From assembly GCA_013329175.1 (NCBI GenBank), contig DUKR01000127.1, forward strand, positions 1 to 7,226: a stretch of DNA of 7,226 bases, in the 5' to 3' direction. The notes beneath the pieces were generated by a model. That model was not told the DNA's origin. It made no database searches and saw only the letters and a program-made list of their open reading frames with translations. Positions 1 to 6,092 of this stretch are shown piece after piece. The stretch is from Candidatus Woesearchaeota archaeon (GTDB lineage: Archaea > Nanobdellota > Nanobdellia > Woesearchaeales > UBA11716). Every line of letters begins with the position of its first letter. Within the stretch, counting starts at the first letter, position 1. A program made the translations under genes and the position numbers.

Positions 1-66
1 CCGAGCCTTTTTTGTTTTCACTTCTTTTCCTTCACTTTTTTTTTCTTTTCTTTCTTCATTTTTTTC
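1..66 (+). terminator. Long pyrimidine tract with T-runs, probable terminator of an upstream gene
   Basis: From position 6 to 66 only four purines occur (14, 20, 34, 58). The tract includes runs of six T (8-13), nine T (36-44) and seven T (59-65). Archaeal RNA polymerase is known to terminate at such T-runs without a hairpin, so this could end a + strand gene lying before the window. That gene is not visible, so the assignment is inference. On the opposite strand the same bases would be a purine tract. Confidence 0.4.
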
Positions 67-205
67 TCACGTCGGAAAGTGCAATAAGATGATGGCATGA
101 TACGAAAAGAATGAGGCTACGCATTGGCTGTGGAAGCGATGGAGGTACGGCCAATGCCTTTTTCATAATGAGCTTTTTGGGAATGCCAAACTCCCCACGA
201 GCCAT
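56..205 (-). CDS. Possible small basic protein, 49 aa, unrecognised
   Basis: A minus-strand frame starts with ATG (complement of 203-205) and ends at TGA (complement of 56-58). It begins MARGEFGIPKKLIMKKALAV, has a proline-rich middle, a hydrophobic stretch (SLILFVSCHHLIAL, residues 30-43) and ends in basic residues. A GAGG motif (complement of 211-214) lies five bases before the ATG, a good ribosome-binding spacing. The same frame continues upstream past a TAG (233-235) through another protein-like piece up to a TAA (311-313), so this could be the remnant of a longer gene. Against it: the DNA also forms hairpins, it is very short, and I recognise no family. It may be chance. Confidence 0.22.
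   Translation of the reverse strand: MARGEFGIPKKLIMKKALAVPPSLPQPMRSLILFVSCHHLIALSDVRKK
121..163 (+). terminator. 12-pair hairpin followed by five T, terminator-like or part of an RNA
   Basis: GCATTGGC (121-128) pairs perfectly with GCCAATGC (150-157). The stem continues inward to 132 and 146 with two GC/AT pairs and two G-U pairs (129 with 149, 132 with 146), leaving a 13-base loop. A T5 run (159-163) follows one base after the stem. The G-U pairs are possible only in the + strand transcript; on the minus strand they would be A-C mismatches. This favours a + strand RNA. The shape resembles a hairpin terminator, which is not the standard archaeal mechanism. Confidence 0.35.
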
Positions 206-232
206 ATATCCCTCAAAGCTTGCCACTCGTGG
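195..232. repeat. Imperfectly spaced inverted repeat, 7 bp arms
   Basis: CCACGAG (195-201) and CTCGTGG (226-232) are exact reverse complements separated by 24 bases. A competing local palindrome, GCCAC-TC-GTGGC (222-233), overlaps the right arm, and ACGAGCC occurs twice (197-203 and 240-246). Together with the hairpin to the left this gives the region more base-pairing potential than the other gaps in the window. No function is known. Confidence 0.4.
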
Positions 233-310
233 CTATCCAACGAGCCTGCCCCCTTCCTCCCCGACAGGGCTTTTCACGAGAGTGAAGCAGTGCGGTAAAC
301 CACTACCTTC

Positions 311-316
311 TTATAA
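311..316 (+). promoter_or_regulatory. Probable TATA element for mutL
   Basis: TTATAA lies with its centre about 33 bases before the mutL ATG. With the usual archaeal spacing of about 26 bases from TATA centre to transcription start, transcription would begin about 7 bases before the ATG, too close for a Shine-Dalgarno site, and none is seen. TTATAA is a perfect palindrome, so it could also serve the minus-strand frame at 56-205. The flanks match the archaeal BRE only poorly. Confidence 0.35.
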
Positions 317-346
317 CCGCTGCTGCCACTCCCTGCTGAATGCTGC

Positions 347-2086
347 ATGCCAACAATCCGCCACCTTGATCAGTCAACCATCAACAAGATAGCCGCAGGC
401 GAGGTCATTGAGCGGCCTGCATCAGTAGTCAAAGAGCTTCTTGAAAACGCCATTGACGCTAAAGCTGACGACATCAGGATAGACCTCCTTAGGGCAGGAA
501 AGCAGCAGATAAAATTAAGCGACAACGGCTCCGGCATGGCAAAAGACGACCTTCTCATCTGCTACAAAAAGCACACCACCTCAAAAATCAGTGGAGAGCA
601 GGATCTTTTCACTATCACCTCTCTGGGATTCAGGGGAGAAGCGCTGGCATCAATTGCAGAGATTGCAAACCTGAAGATTACCACAAAAACAAAAGACAAC
701 GACACGGCTGAAAGGATTGAGGTTGAGGCAGGCAAAATAATCAGGCTGGAGACAACAGCAGCGCCAGACGGCACAACGGTTGACGTGGCTAACCTCTTCT
801 TCAATACCCCGGCAAGGAAGGCATACTTAAAGCCAGACGCAGCTGAGGTTGCTGCAATCATCAACATTGTAGAGCGCTACGCCCTCCTCTACTATGACAA
901 GGCATTCCGCCTGACCAATGACAGGAAAGAGATTCTGAAGACGCCAAAGGCAAAGAGCATTGCAGAAAACACTGCCTTCATCTACGGAAGCGATATCGGA
1001 AGATCCCTTCTGGAGATATCCTACGCTGACGCCTACCTTAAGGTTGATGGTGCACTGGCAAGGCCATCAGTGACGAGAGCAGACAAGAGCCAGCAATCCA
1101 TCTTTGTCAATGGGAGATATATCAGGAGCAGGCTCATCACTGACGAGATATATGAAACCCTCCATACCCTCCTCTTCCATGGAAGAAACCCCATTTTTGT
1201 CCTCCACATAGCAATTGGCCCTCAGGAGACAGACGTCAACGTCCATCCGGCAAAGACCTTTATCAAGTTCAGGAATGAGTCAGCAGTAAGGCACAGCATC
1301 AGGAGGGCGATAGAAGATGCCATTGAGCGATATGGCCTCTCAGTGCAGGAAACAACTGCAGCAACTACTGCACGAAGGCCCTCCCTCTCCTACGAATTCC
1401 CTACAGAAAGCCAGAAGCTTTTGGTGCGCGAATTACCGCTTCAGATAATTCCTCAGGTAAAAGCGGGATTGGGCAGCGAAAAAGGCAGCGGTCTGCAGGA
1501 AGAGAAAAGGATTGGCCCCTTTACAATCATCGGCCAGCTTAACAGGACATACATTATCGCGGAATCCCCGGAGGGGCTTGCAGTCATCGACCAGCATGCA
1601 GCAGAAGAGCGGGTAAACTATGAGCGCTTCATGCAGGAGAAAAAGGAAGGAGCGATAAAAAAGCAGCATCTCCTCAAGGAAAAAAGCTTTGAGCTTTCCC
1701 CTCTCCTCTACCACACGGCAACGGGCAATGCACAATTCCTCAGGTCGCTGGGATTCTCCTTTGAGGACTTTGGCAGCAACACCCTGAAGCTCAACAGCAT
1801 CCCTGAAATCTTCGGAAGGCTGAAATCAACCCTCTTTATAGACCTCCTCCATGAGCTTGCAAAAGAGAAACAAAAGGCAGTCTGCGCAGAGATAGAGGAG
1901 CGCATCATACGATTCGCCTGCAGAGCTTCAGTAAAAGCAGGTGACGCCCTCACCGAGCCGCAGATGAATGGCCTCATCAGAAGGTTGCGGGGATGCAGTA
2001 ATCCTTTCACCTGCCCTCACGGCAGGCCGACGTTTTTCACCATCAGCCTTGGCGATCTAGAGAAGAGGTTCAGGAGGGCTGGATAG
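347..2086 (+). CDS. mutL: DNA mismatch repair protein MutL, endonuclease type
   Basis: This 579-residue protein is a mismatch-repair ATPase that couples mismatch recognition by MutS to strand incision. The N-terminal GHKL ATPase is intact: KELLENAIDA (29-38) carries Glu30, matching the catalytic Glu29 of E. coli, and Asn34; DNGSGM (59-64) and GFRGEALASI (94-103) form the ATP pocket and lid; NTPARK (153-158) is also typical. A linker spans about 340-390. The C-terminal domain has the metal-binding nuclease motif DQHA(X)2E(X)4E (415-426), ACRAS (524-528) and CPHGRP (556-561), so it should nick DNA itself, as in Bacillus MutL and human PMS2 and unlike E. coli MutL. The ending LEKRF fits the family's last conserved motif. 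Length is normal. The ATG is followed at once by the conserved N-terminus, fixing the start. No mutS is visible here. Confidence 0.97.
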   Translation: MPTIRHLDQSTINKIAAGEVIERPASVVKELLENAIDAKADDIRIDLLRAGKQQIKLSDNGSGMAKDDLLICYKKHTTSKISGEQDLFTITSLGFRGEALASIAEIANLKITTKTKDNDTAERIEVEAGKIIRLETTAAPDGTTVDVANLFFNTPARKAYLKPDAAEVAAIINIVERYALLYYDKAFRLTNDRKEILKTPKAKSIAENTAFIYGSDIGRSLLEISYADAYLKVDGALARPSVTRADKSQQSIFVNGRYIRSRLITDEIYETLHTLLFHGRNPIFVLHIAIGPQETDVNVHPAKTFIKFRNESAVRHSIRRAIEDAIERYGLSVQETTAATTARRPSLSYEFPTESQKLLVRELPLQIIPQVKAGLGSEKGSGLQEEKRIGPFTIIGQLNRTYIIAESPEGLAVIDQHAAEERVNYERFMQEKKEGAIKKQHLLKEKSFELSPLLYHTATGNAQFLRSLGFSFEDFGSNTLKLNSIPEIFGRLKSTLFIDLLHELAKEKQKAVCAEIEERIIRFACRASVKAGDALTEPQMNGLIRRLRGCSNPFTCPHGRPTFFTISLGDLEKRFRRAG

Positions 2087-2168
2087 CAATGAAGCAAGGA
2101 AGAAATACTAGCAGAAAACATTCATTATCGAACATTAGTGTTTCAACAAAAGCGAATTCCACTCCACC

Positions 2169-2864
2169 ATGATAACGGTAGTCCTTATCGAGCCGATGAG
2201 CCCTGGCAACATCGGGGCAATAGCAAGAGCCATGAAGAATTTCTGCCTGACAAGGCTCCTGCTCCTCAATCCGCAGTGCGACCCTAAGGCTGACGAGGCT
2301 CTGAAACGGGCAATGCACGCCAAAGACATTTTGAATAAGGCAAGGACAATCACCAAAAAAGACCTCCAAAGGTTTGACGTAGTGATAGGGACAACAGCAA
2401 AAGTAGGAACTGACTACAACCTTACCCGCTCACCGATTTTGCCATCGCAGCTTGCACAGAAGCTCAACCCTAAAGCCCATGCCGCCATCCTTCTCGGAAG
2501 AGAAGACACGGGATTGACCAACGAAGAGCTGCAGCTCTGCGATATCACCATAACTATTCCCTCAGGCGATTCCTATAAGGCACTAAACATCAGCCATGCA
2601 GCAGCAATCATTTTCTATGAGCTGTACAGGGCACAGGGAGAGAATGGCCATGCTCAAAAATATCCTCCAGCATCAGCAAAAGAGAAGGAAGTTATGCTTG
2701 CTTACATCAATGGCATCCTTGCTAAGCTTGCATTCAGCAAGCCAACAGAAAAGGCCACGCAGGAGAAGGCATGGAAGCGCGTTTTGGGAAAGTCCTTTCT
2801 TACCAGGAGGGAGGCGTTTGCTCTTATGGGATTTTTCAGGAAGGTGCTGAATAAACGGGAATGA
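2169..2864 (+). CDS. trmJ: TrmJ-like tRNA (cytidine/uridine-32) 2'-O-methyltransferase
   Basis: This 231-residue protein belongs to the SPOUT (SpoU/TrmH) superfamily, which uses S-adenosylmethionine to methylate the ribose of RNA. All three family motifs are present: EPMSPGNIGAIARAMKNF (8-25) with Asn14 and Arg20, LLGREDTGL (108-116), and IPSGDSYKALNISHAAA (130-146) with Asn140, the last two forming the knotted cofactor site. The motif spacing and the start with VVLIEP fit TrmJ, which modifies position 32 in the tRNA anticodon loop; the characterised Sulfolobus enzyme makes only Cm32. The helical C-terminal part (about 165-231) matches the TrmJ extension. The exact target is inferred. The gene follows mutL by 82 bases. 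No Shine-Dalgarno site precedes the ATG and I see no clear TATA box, so co-transcription with mutL is possible. Confidence 0.88.
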   Translation: MITVVLIEPMSPGNIGAIARAMKNFCLTRLLLLNPQCDPKADEALKRAMHAKDILNKARTITKKDLQRFDVVIGTTAKVGTDYNLTRSPILPSQLAQKLNPKAHAAILLGREDTGLTNEELQLCDITITIPSGDSYKALNISHAAAIIFYELYRAQGENGHAQKYPPASAKEKEVMLAYINGILAKLAFSKPTEKATQEKAWKRVLGKSFLTRREAFALMGFFRKVLNKRE

Positions 2865-2909
2865 AAAATTTGTATGCTGCCACGCCGAGGTGAACTGTTA
2901 AGTCGCAGC

Positions 2910-2917
2910 TAATATAT
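2910..2917 (+). promoter_or_regulatory. Possible second TATA element upstream of ilvE
   Basis: TAATATAT lies about 72-79 bases before the ilvE ATG, upstream of the stronger TATA box at 2951-2958. If used, it would give a leader of roughly 50 bases. AT-rich hexamers arise by chance, so this is a weak call. Confidence 0.2.
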
Positions 2918-2942
2918 GATTCTGCATCACGGCCGTAGAGCG

Positions 2943-2958
2943 CAACAATCTTTATATA
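2943..2958 (+). promoter_or_regulatory. Archaeal BRE and TATA box for ilvE
   Basis: TTTATATA (2951-2958) is a consensus archaeal TATA box, preceded by CAACAATC (2943-2950), which partly matches the purine-rich BRE. Expected transcription start is about 2980, about 8 bases before the ATG at 2989, so the mRNA would be almost leaderless. A CTCTCTCTCT tract plus T-run (2965-2979) fills the initiation region. No Shine-Dalgarno site is present. Confidence 0.8.
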
Positions 2959-2988
2959 CCATCCCTCTCTCTCTTTTTACCGATAAAA

Positions 2989-3888
2989 ATGGAAGAGACT
3001 GAATTCATATGGCTTGACGGCCAAATGGTTCCTTGGAAGGAGGCAAAGATACATGTCTTAGCTCACGCCCTTCATTACGGGAGCGGAGTCTTTGAGGGCA
3101 TCCGATGCTACATGACCGACAAGGGAACAGCGGTTGTTCGCCTGCAGGACCATATCAAGCGCCTGTTCTTCTCAGCTACATCCTTTCGGATGAAGATGCC
3201 TTATAAGGAAGCAGAAATAGCCAAAGCGGTCATTGATACCATACGCAAAAATGAACTTGATGCAGGCTACATCAGGCCAATCATCTTTTACGGCTACGGC
3301 AAGATGGGCCTCAACCCAGTTGGAGCCGACCTGAACATTGCAATAGCAGTCTGGCCATGGGGCTCTTACTTAGGGGAGAACGCCATAAAAGTAAAGACTG
3401 TCAGCTTCATCAGGACGCACCCGAAAAGCACTAACCCTGACGCGAAAATCACAGGCAACTACGCAAATTCCATCTTTTGTTCCATAGAAGCAAAAGAGGC
3501 AGGGTTTGATGAAGCGCTTGTCCTTGACTACAAGGGTGAGGTCAGCGAAGGGCCAGGGGAGAACGTTTTCTGGGTTAAGAAAGGCACAGTATTCACCATT
3601 CCCCTAGGGACGGTTCTGCCAGGCATCACCAGGAAATGCGTCATGGACATCTGTGCAGATGAAGGTATCAAATGCGTTGAGAAGGATGCAAAGCTTGCTG
3701 AATTGAAGCAGGCTGATGAAGCCTTTTACACAGGGACGGCGGCTGAAGTCACCGCGATAGGCCAGATAGATTCCGATACCATTGGTGAGGGCGACATTGG
3801 CCCCATTACAAAGAAGCTGCGGGACATCTATCTTGCTGCAGTCAAGGGCAAGAACCCCAGATATGGGCATTGGCTAACCTATGCCTGA
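2989..3888 (+). CDS. ilvE: Branched-chain amino acid aminotransferase (class IV)
   Basis: This 299-residue PLP enzyme is predicted to move amino groups between 2-oxoglutarate/glutamate and the keto acids of valine, leucine and isoleucine, in the cytoplasm. Evidence is family-wide: HYGSGVFEGIRCY (29-41) is the N-terminal signature; Lys153 in DAKITGNYANS is the Schiff-base lysine, matching Lys159 of E. coli; Glu187 in SEGPGENVF should bind the PLP ring nitrogen; LPGITR (210-215) and GTAAEVT (249-255) bind the cofactor phosphate and carboxylate. Length is close to the 309 residues of E. coli IlvE. D-amino-acid aminotransferase and aminodeoxychorismate lyase share this fold, but the EGIR and GTAAEV motifs favour IlvE. 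No other valine/leucine pathway gene is near, so a role in amino-acid degradation or salvage is equally possible. It has its own promoter and terminator. Confidence 0.92.
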   Translation: MEETEFIWLDGQMVPWKEAKIHVLAHALHYGSGVFEGIRCYMTDKGTAVVRLQDHIKRLFFSATSFRMKMPYKEAEIAKAVIDTIRKNELDAGYIRPIIFYGYGKMGLNPVGADLNIAIAVWPWGSYLGENAIKVKTVSFIRTHPKSTNPDAKITGNYANSIFCSIEAKEAGFDEALVLDYKGEVSEGPGENVFWVKKGTVFTIPLGTVLPGITRKCVMDICADEGIKCVEKDAKLAELKQADEAFYTGTAAEVTAIGQIDSDTIGEGDIGPITKKLRDIYLAAVKGKNPRYGHWLTYA

Positions 3889-3914
3889 TTTTTTCTTGTT
3901 TTTTCCCAAATTTT
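3889..3914 (+). terminator. Archaeal T-run terminator after ilvE
   Basis: Directly after the ilvE stop codon there are runs of six T (3889-3894), six T (3899-3904) and four T (3911-3914), with no hairpin. This is the usual form of intrinsic termination in archaea and separates ilvE from the next gene. Confidence 0.6.
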
Positions 3915-3932
3915 GTTTGAAGTTTTCAAAAG

Positions 3933-3940
3933 ATAAAATA
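3933..3940 (+). promoter_or_regulatory. Probable TATA element for the transglutaminase-fold gene
   Basis: ATAAAATA is centred about 33 bases before the ATG at 3970, in an AT-rich stretch that follows the ilvE terminator. Expected transcription start is near 3963, giving an almost leaderless message, and no Shine-Dalgarno site is visible. The match to the consensus is moderate. Confidence 0.4.
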
Positions 3941-3969
3941 GTTACCTAATTAAATGATTGCTGTAATTG

Positions 3970-5988
3970 ATGAAACATATGGCTAAAGCTATTGCCCATG
4001 CAGCTCTCCTTATTGCAATCCTCCTCCTGCCTCATTCTCTTGCTATACAGGAGTACTACACCGCAAGCGACCTGACGCTGGAAGTCACAACTGAAGCTGA
4101 TTTCAAGGTAGTACCCAAAAGCGACAGCTACACCATCCGTTGGATAAAGGCAAACCTGACCTTTGCCCCCGAAGACAACAACCAGCAGAAGGTGCTCAGC
4201 ATAGAAAATGTGCCGGATGCATTCAAATCAGGCAATGTTTTCCTTTTCCAGTGGGATGAGCCAGTCCAGAAAAACCTTGAGTTCAGGTCAACCGCAACCG
4301 TGAAGACTTTCAACAATTTCGCGCCCGTCACCAGGAAGATTTCGTTTCCCCTGCAAGACATCCCTGACGACATAATGGAATATGCCGAGCCATCACCAAC
4401 CATTGACAGCGATGACAAAGAGATCATCGCACAGGCAACGCAATTAGCTGAAGGTGAAGATGACCTCTTCATAGTCTTGGCAAAGCTTGCCATCTGGACA
4501 AAGCAGAACATCAGGTACGACCTGCAGACATTGACTGCAGAGGTCTCCCAGAAGGCATCATGGGTATACCACAACCGCTATGGCGTCTGCGACGAGCTGA
4601 CCAACCTCTTCATAGCAATGGCAAGGTCTTTGGGGGTTCCAGCAAGATTCGTCTCAGGCATATCCTACACAAACGAGCCAGGAATTGAAGGTTTTGCTCC
4701 TCATGGATGGGCAGAGGCCTATTTCCCTGACATAGGATGGGTGCCCTTTGACGTCACTTTCGGCGAGATGGGATTCCTTGACCCATCCCACGTCAAGCTG
4801 AAAGCCGCACTTGATCCTGAAGAGTCATCTGTTGCCTACCGATGGTTTGGTTCAGATGTCGGCCTTGAGACAGGCGACCTTGACATCGGCGTTGAGGTGA
4901 AGGGCGTTGGAGAAAGGACTGGCCCTGCCATTGTATTCACACTCATCCCTGCAAAGCAGGAAGTCGGCTTTGGATCGTACAACCTTCTCCGATTGCAGAT
5001 CGAAAATACGGCCAATGCCTACCGCGCATTTGACATAGCCCTCTCAGTTCCTGACGAGCTTACCATAGTGACTGACGAAAGGCAGCCTGTCATCCTCAGG
5101 CCAGGAGAGACAAAAGAGGCCTACTGGATAGTCAAGGTCGCTGACAGCCTTGCGCATGGCTACAGATACGCCTTTCCCGTGACTGCCTACACCGACACCA
5201 ATGCTACTGCTGATGCTGCCTTCACTGCCAACAGTGAAACTGCGGCGTACGAGCGCTTTGAGATGCAGGCAGTGATTGACCAGGTTAAAGAGGAAGAGGC
5301 AAAATCCTACTCTACAGAAGTCACCCTCTCCTGCACTCCCTCGCGCAAGAGCCTCTATCTTTACGAGATTGGCAACCTGAGCATTGACTGCACCATTAGG
5401 AACGCAGGCAACACTCCCCTTGAAGGAGTCAGCGTCTGCCTCGGGCTACAATGCGGGCGCATCAATCTTGGCATAGGCCAGAGAAAAGAGGCATCATTCA
5501 CCGTTGATGAGGAGGATGCAAAGCTTGGAAAAAGGGACATTGCCATCACCGCAAAAAATGGGGATGTAGCAAAGGCTGTTGATATTACTGTGGAGTTCCT
5601 TGACAATCCAAAAGTAGAGATTACCAAAATCAGAAAGCCACAAGAGATCCCTTTCGACAGTGCCTACGCCCTTGGCTTCACCGTAGAAAAAGCATCCTAT
5701 TCCATACCTAAGGACGTCCTTGTCGAGTTGTATTTAGGCAGACAGAGAGAGGCATGGACAATTGACGAATTGTCAGCAGACAAGCCCTTTGAGATAATCA
5801 TACCTCCAAAAGCAGCAACAGCCGAGGAGGTGCCGTATGAGATTATCGTCACCTACCATGACGCAAATACAAGGGAATACCAGGCAAGAGAGGAGTTCTC
5901 AGTCCGCGTGACTAACCTTGACTTCATAGCAAAAGCGACCATCTTTCTCAATGGGATTGGGGATTGGATAGTGGGCTTGTTTGGCTAG
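3970..5988 (+). CDS. Secreted transglutaminase-like protein with Ig-like domains
   Basis: This 672-residue protein has a signal peptide (about 1-25: Lys2 and Lys6, hydrophobic 7-20, likely cut after HSLA), so it should act outside the cell. After a beta-rich N-terminal part, a transglutaminase-fold core (about 165-275) keeps the full triad: Cys207 in YGVCDEL, His245 in PHGWAEAYF and Asp261 in PFDVTFG. In microbes this fold is usually a peptidase or amide-cleaving enzyme rather than a crosslinker; the substrate here is unknown. Three Ig-like or CARDB-like modules seem to follow (about 325-420, 455-540, 545-645). Cys455, Cys474, Cys490 and Cys495 could form disulfides in the middle one. The last 23 residues (650-672) are fairly hydrophobic and may rest on or anchor in the membrane. 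I chose ATG 3970; a TTG directly before it (3967) would add one residue and change nothing. Confidence 0.85.
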   Translation: MKHMAKAIAHAALLIAILLLPHSLAIQEYYTASDLTLEVTTEADFKVVPKSDSYTIRWIKANLTFAPEDNNQQKVLSIENVPDAFKSGNVFLFQWDEPVQKNLEFRSTATVKTFNNFAPVTRKISFPLQDIPDDIMEYAEPSPTIDSDDKEIIAQATQLAEGEDDLFIVLAKLAIWTKQNIRYDLQTLTAEVSQKASWVYHNRYGVCDELTNLFIAMARSLGVPARFVSGISYTNEPGIEGFAPHGWAEAYFPDIGWVPFDVTFGEMGFLDPSHVKLKAALDPEESSVAYRWFGSDVGLETGDLDIGVEVKGVGERTGPAIVFTLIPAKQEVGFGSYNLLRLQIENTANAYRAFDIALSVPDELTIVTDERQPVILRPGETKEAYWIVKVADSLAHGYRYAFPVTAYTDTNATADAAFTANSETAAYERFEMQAVIDQVKEEEAKSYSTEVTLSCTPSRKSLYLYEIGNLSIDCTIRNAGNTPLEGVSVCLGLQCGRINLGIGQRKEASFTVDEEDAKLGKRDIAITAKNGDVAKAVDITVEFLDNPKVEITKIRKPQEIPFDSAYALGFTVEKASYSIPKDVLVELYLGRQREAWTIDELSADKPFEIIIPPKAATAEEVPYEIIVTYHDANTREYQAREEFSVRVTNLDFIAKATIFLNGIGDWIVGLFG

Positions 5989-6060
5989 GCCAGTGATGCC
6001 TGCCTTGAGCACCAGCCTTACCTGCCGTTGTCCCTTTTCGCTCCAGTTTAAGTAGTATAA

Positions 6061-6068
6061 TTTATATA
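6061..6068 (+). promoter_or_regulatory. Archaeal TATA box for the multi-pass membrane protein
   Basis: TTTATATA is centred about 28 bases before the ATG at 6093. Expected transcription start is around 6090, so the mRNA would be leaderless. An AGGTG motif (6083-6087) lies five bases before the ATG and looks like a ribosome-binding site, but it would be left out of a transcript starting at 6090. Either initiation is slightly further upstream or the motif is coincidental. Confidence 0.75.
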
Positions 6069-6092
6069 CGAGATATAATAGTAGGTGTCATT

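Larger units (their letters stand above)
1..346. other. Region before mutL without a confident gene
   Basis: This stretch of about 350 bases carries no gene I can assign. From left to right it holds an almost pure pyrimidine tract, a 12-pair hairpin followed by a T-run, a second 7-pair inverted repeat, and a TTATAA element just before mutL. A + strand frame opens at 111 and runs into mutL, but its composition is poor in protein-like features and it overlaps the well-supported start of mutL, so I do not call it. A short minus-strand frame (56-205) is more protein-like and is listed separately. I saw no tRNA T-loop signature and no recognisable SRP or RNase P RNA core on either strand. Confidence 0.6.

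Noticed and set aside
85..100. ATGATGG resembling box C of a C/D box sRNA
   Set aside because: No matching box D (CTGA) or C'/D' pair lies at a suitable distance.
111..392. A 93-codon + strand open frame beginning in the leader and overlapping the start of mutL
   Set aside because: It overlaps the conserved N-terminus of MutL in another frame, has an unconvincing composition rich in Ser, Pro and Cys, and lies opposite the more protein-like minus-strand frame.
2087..2168. Possible promoter for trmJ (CATTATCG around 2126-2133)
   Set aside because: The match to the archaeal TATA box is poor and no BRE is seen; co-transcription with mutL is equally likely.
2865..2950. Possible small RNA in the gap between trmJ and ilvE
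   Set aside because: No stable hairpin, C/D motif or tRNA signature was found; only TATA-like elements are supported.
4128..4574. A 148-codon minus-strand frame inside the transglutaminase-fold gene
   Set aside because: It is antisense to a well-supported coding region with all catalytic residues, and its translation looks like a shadow of the sense codons.
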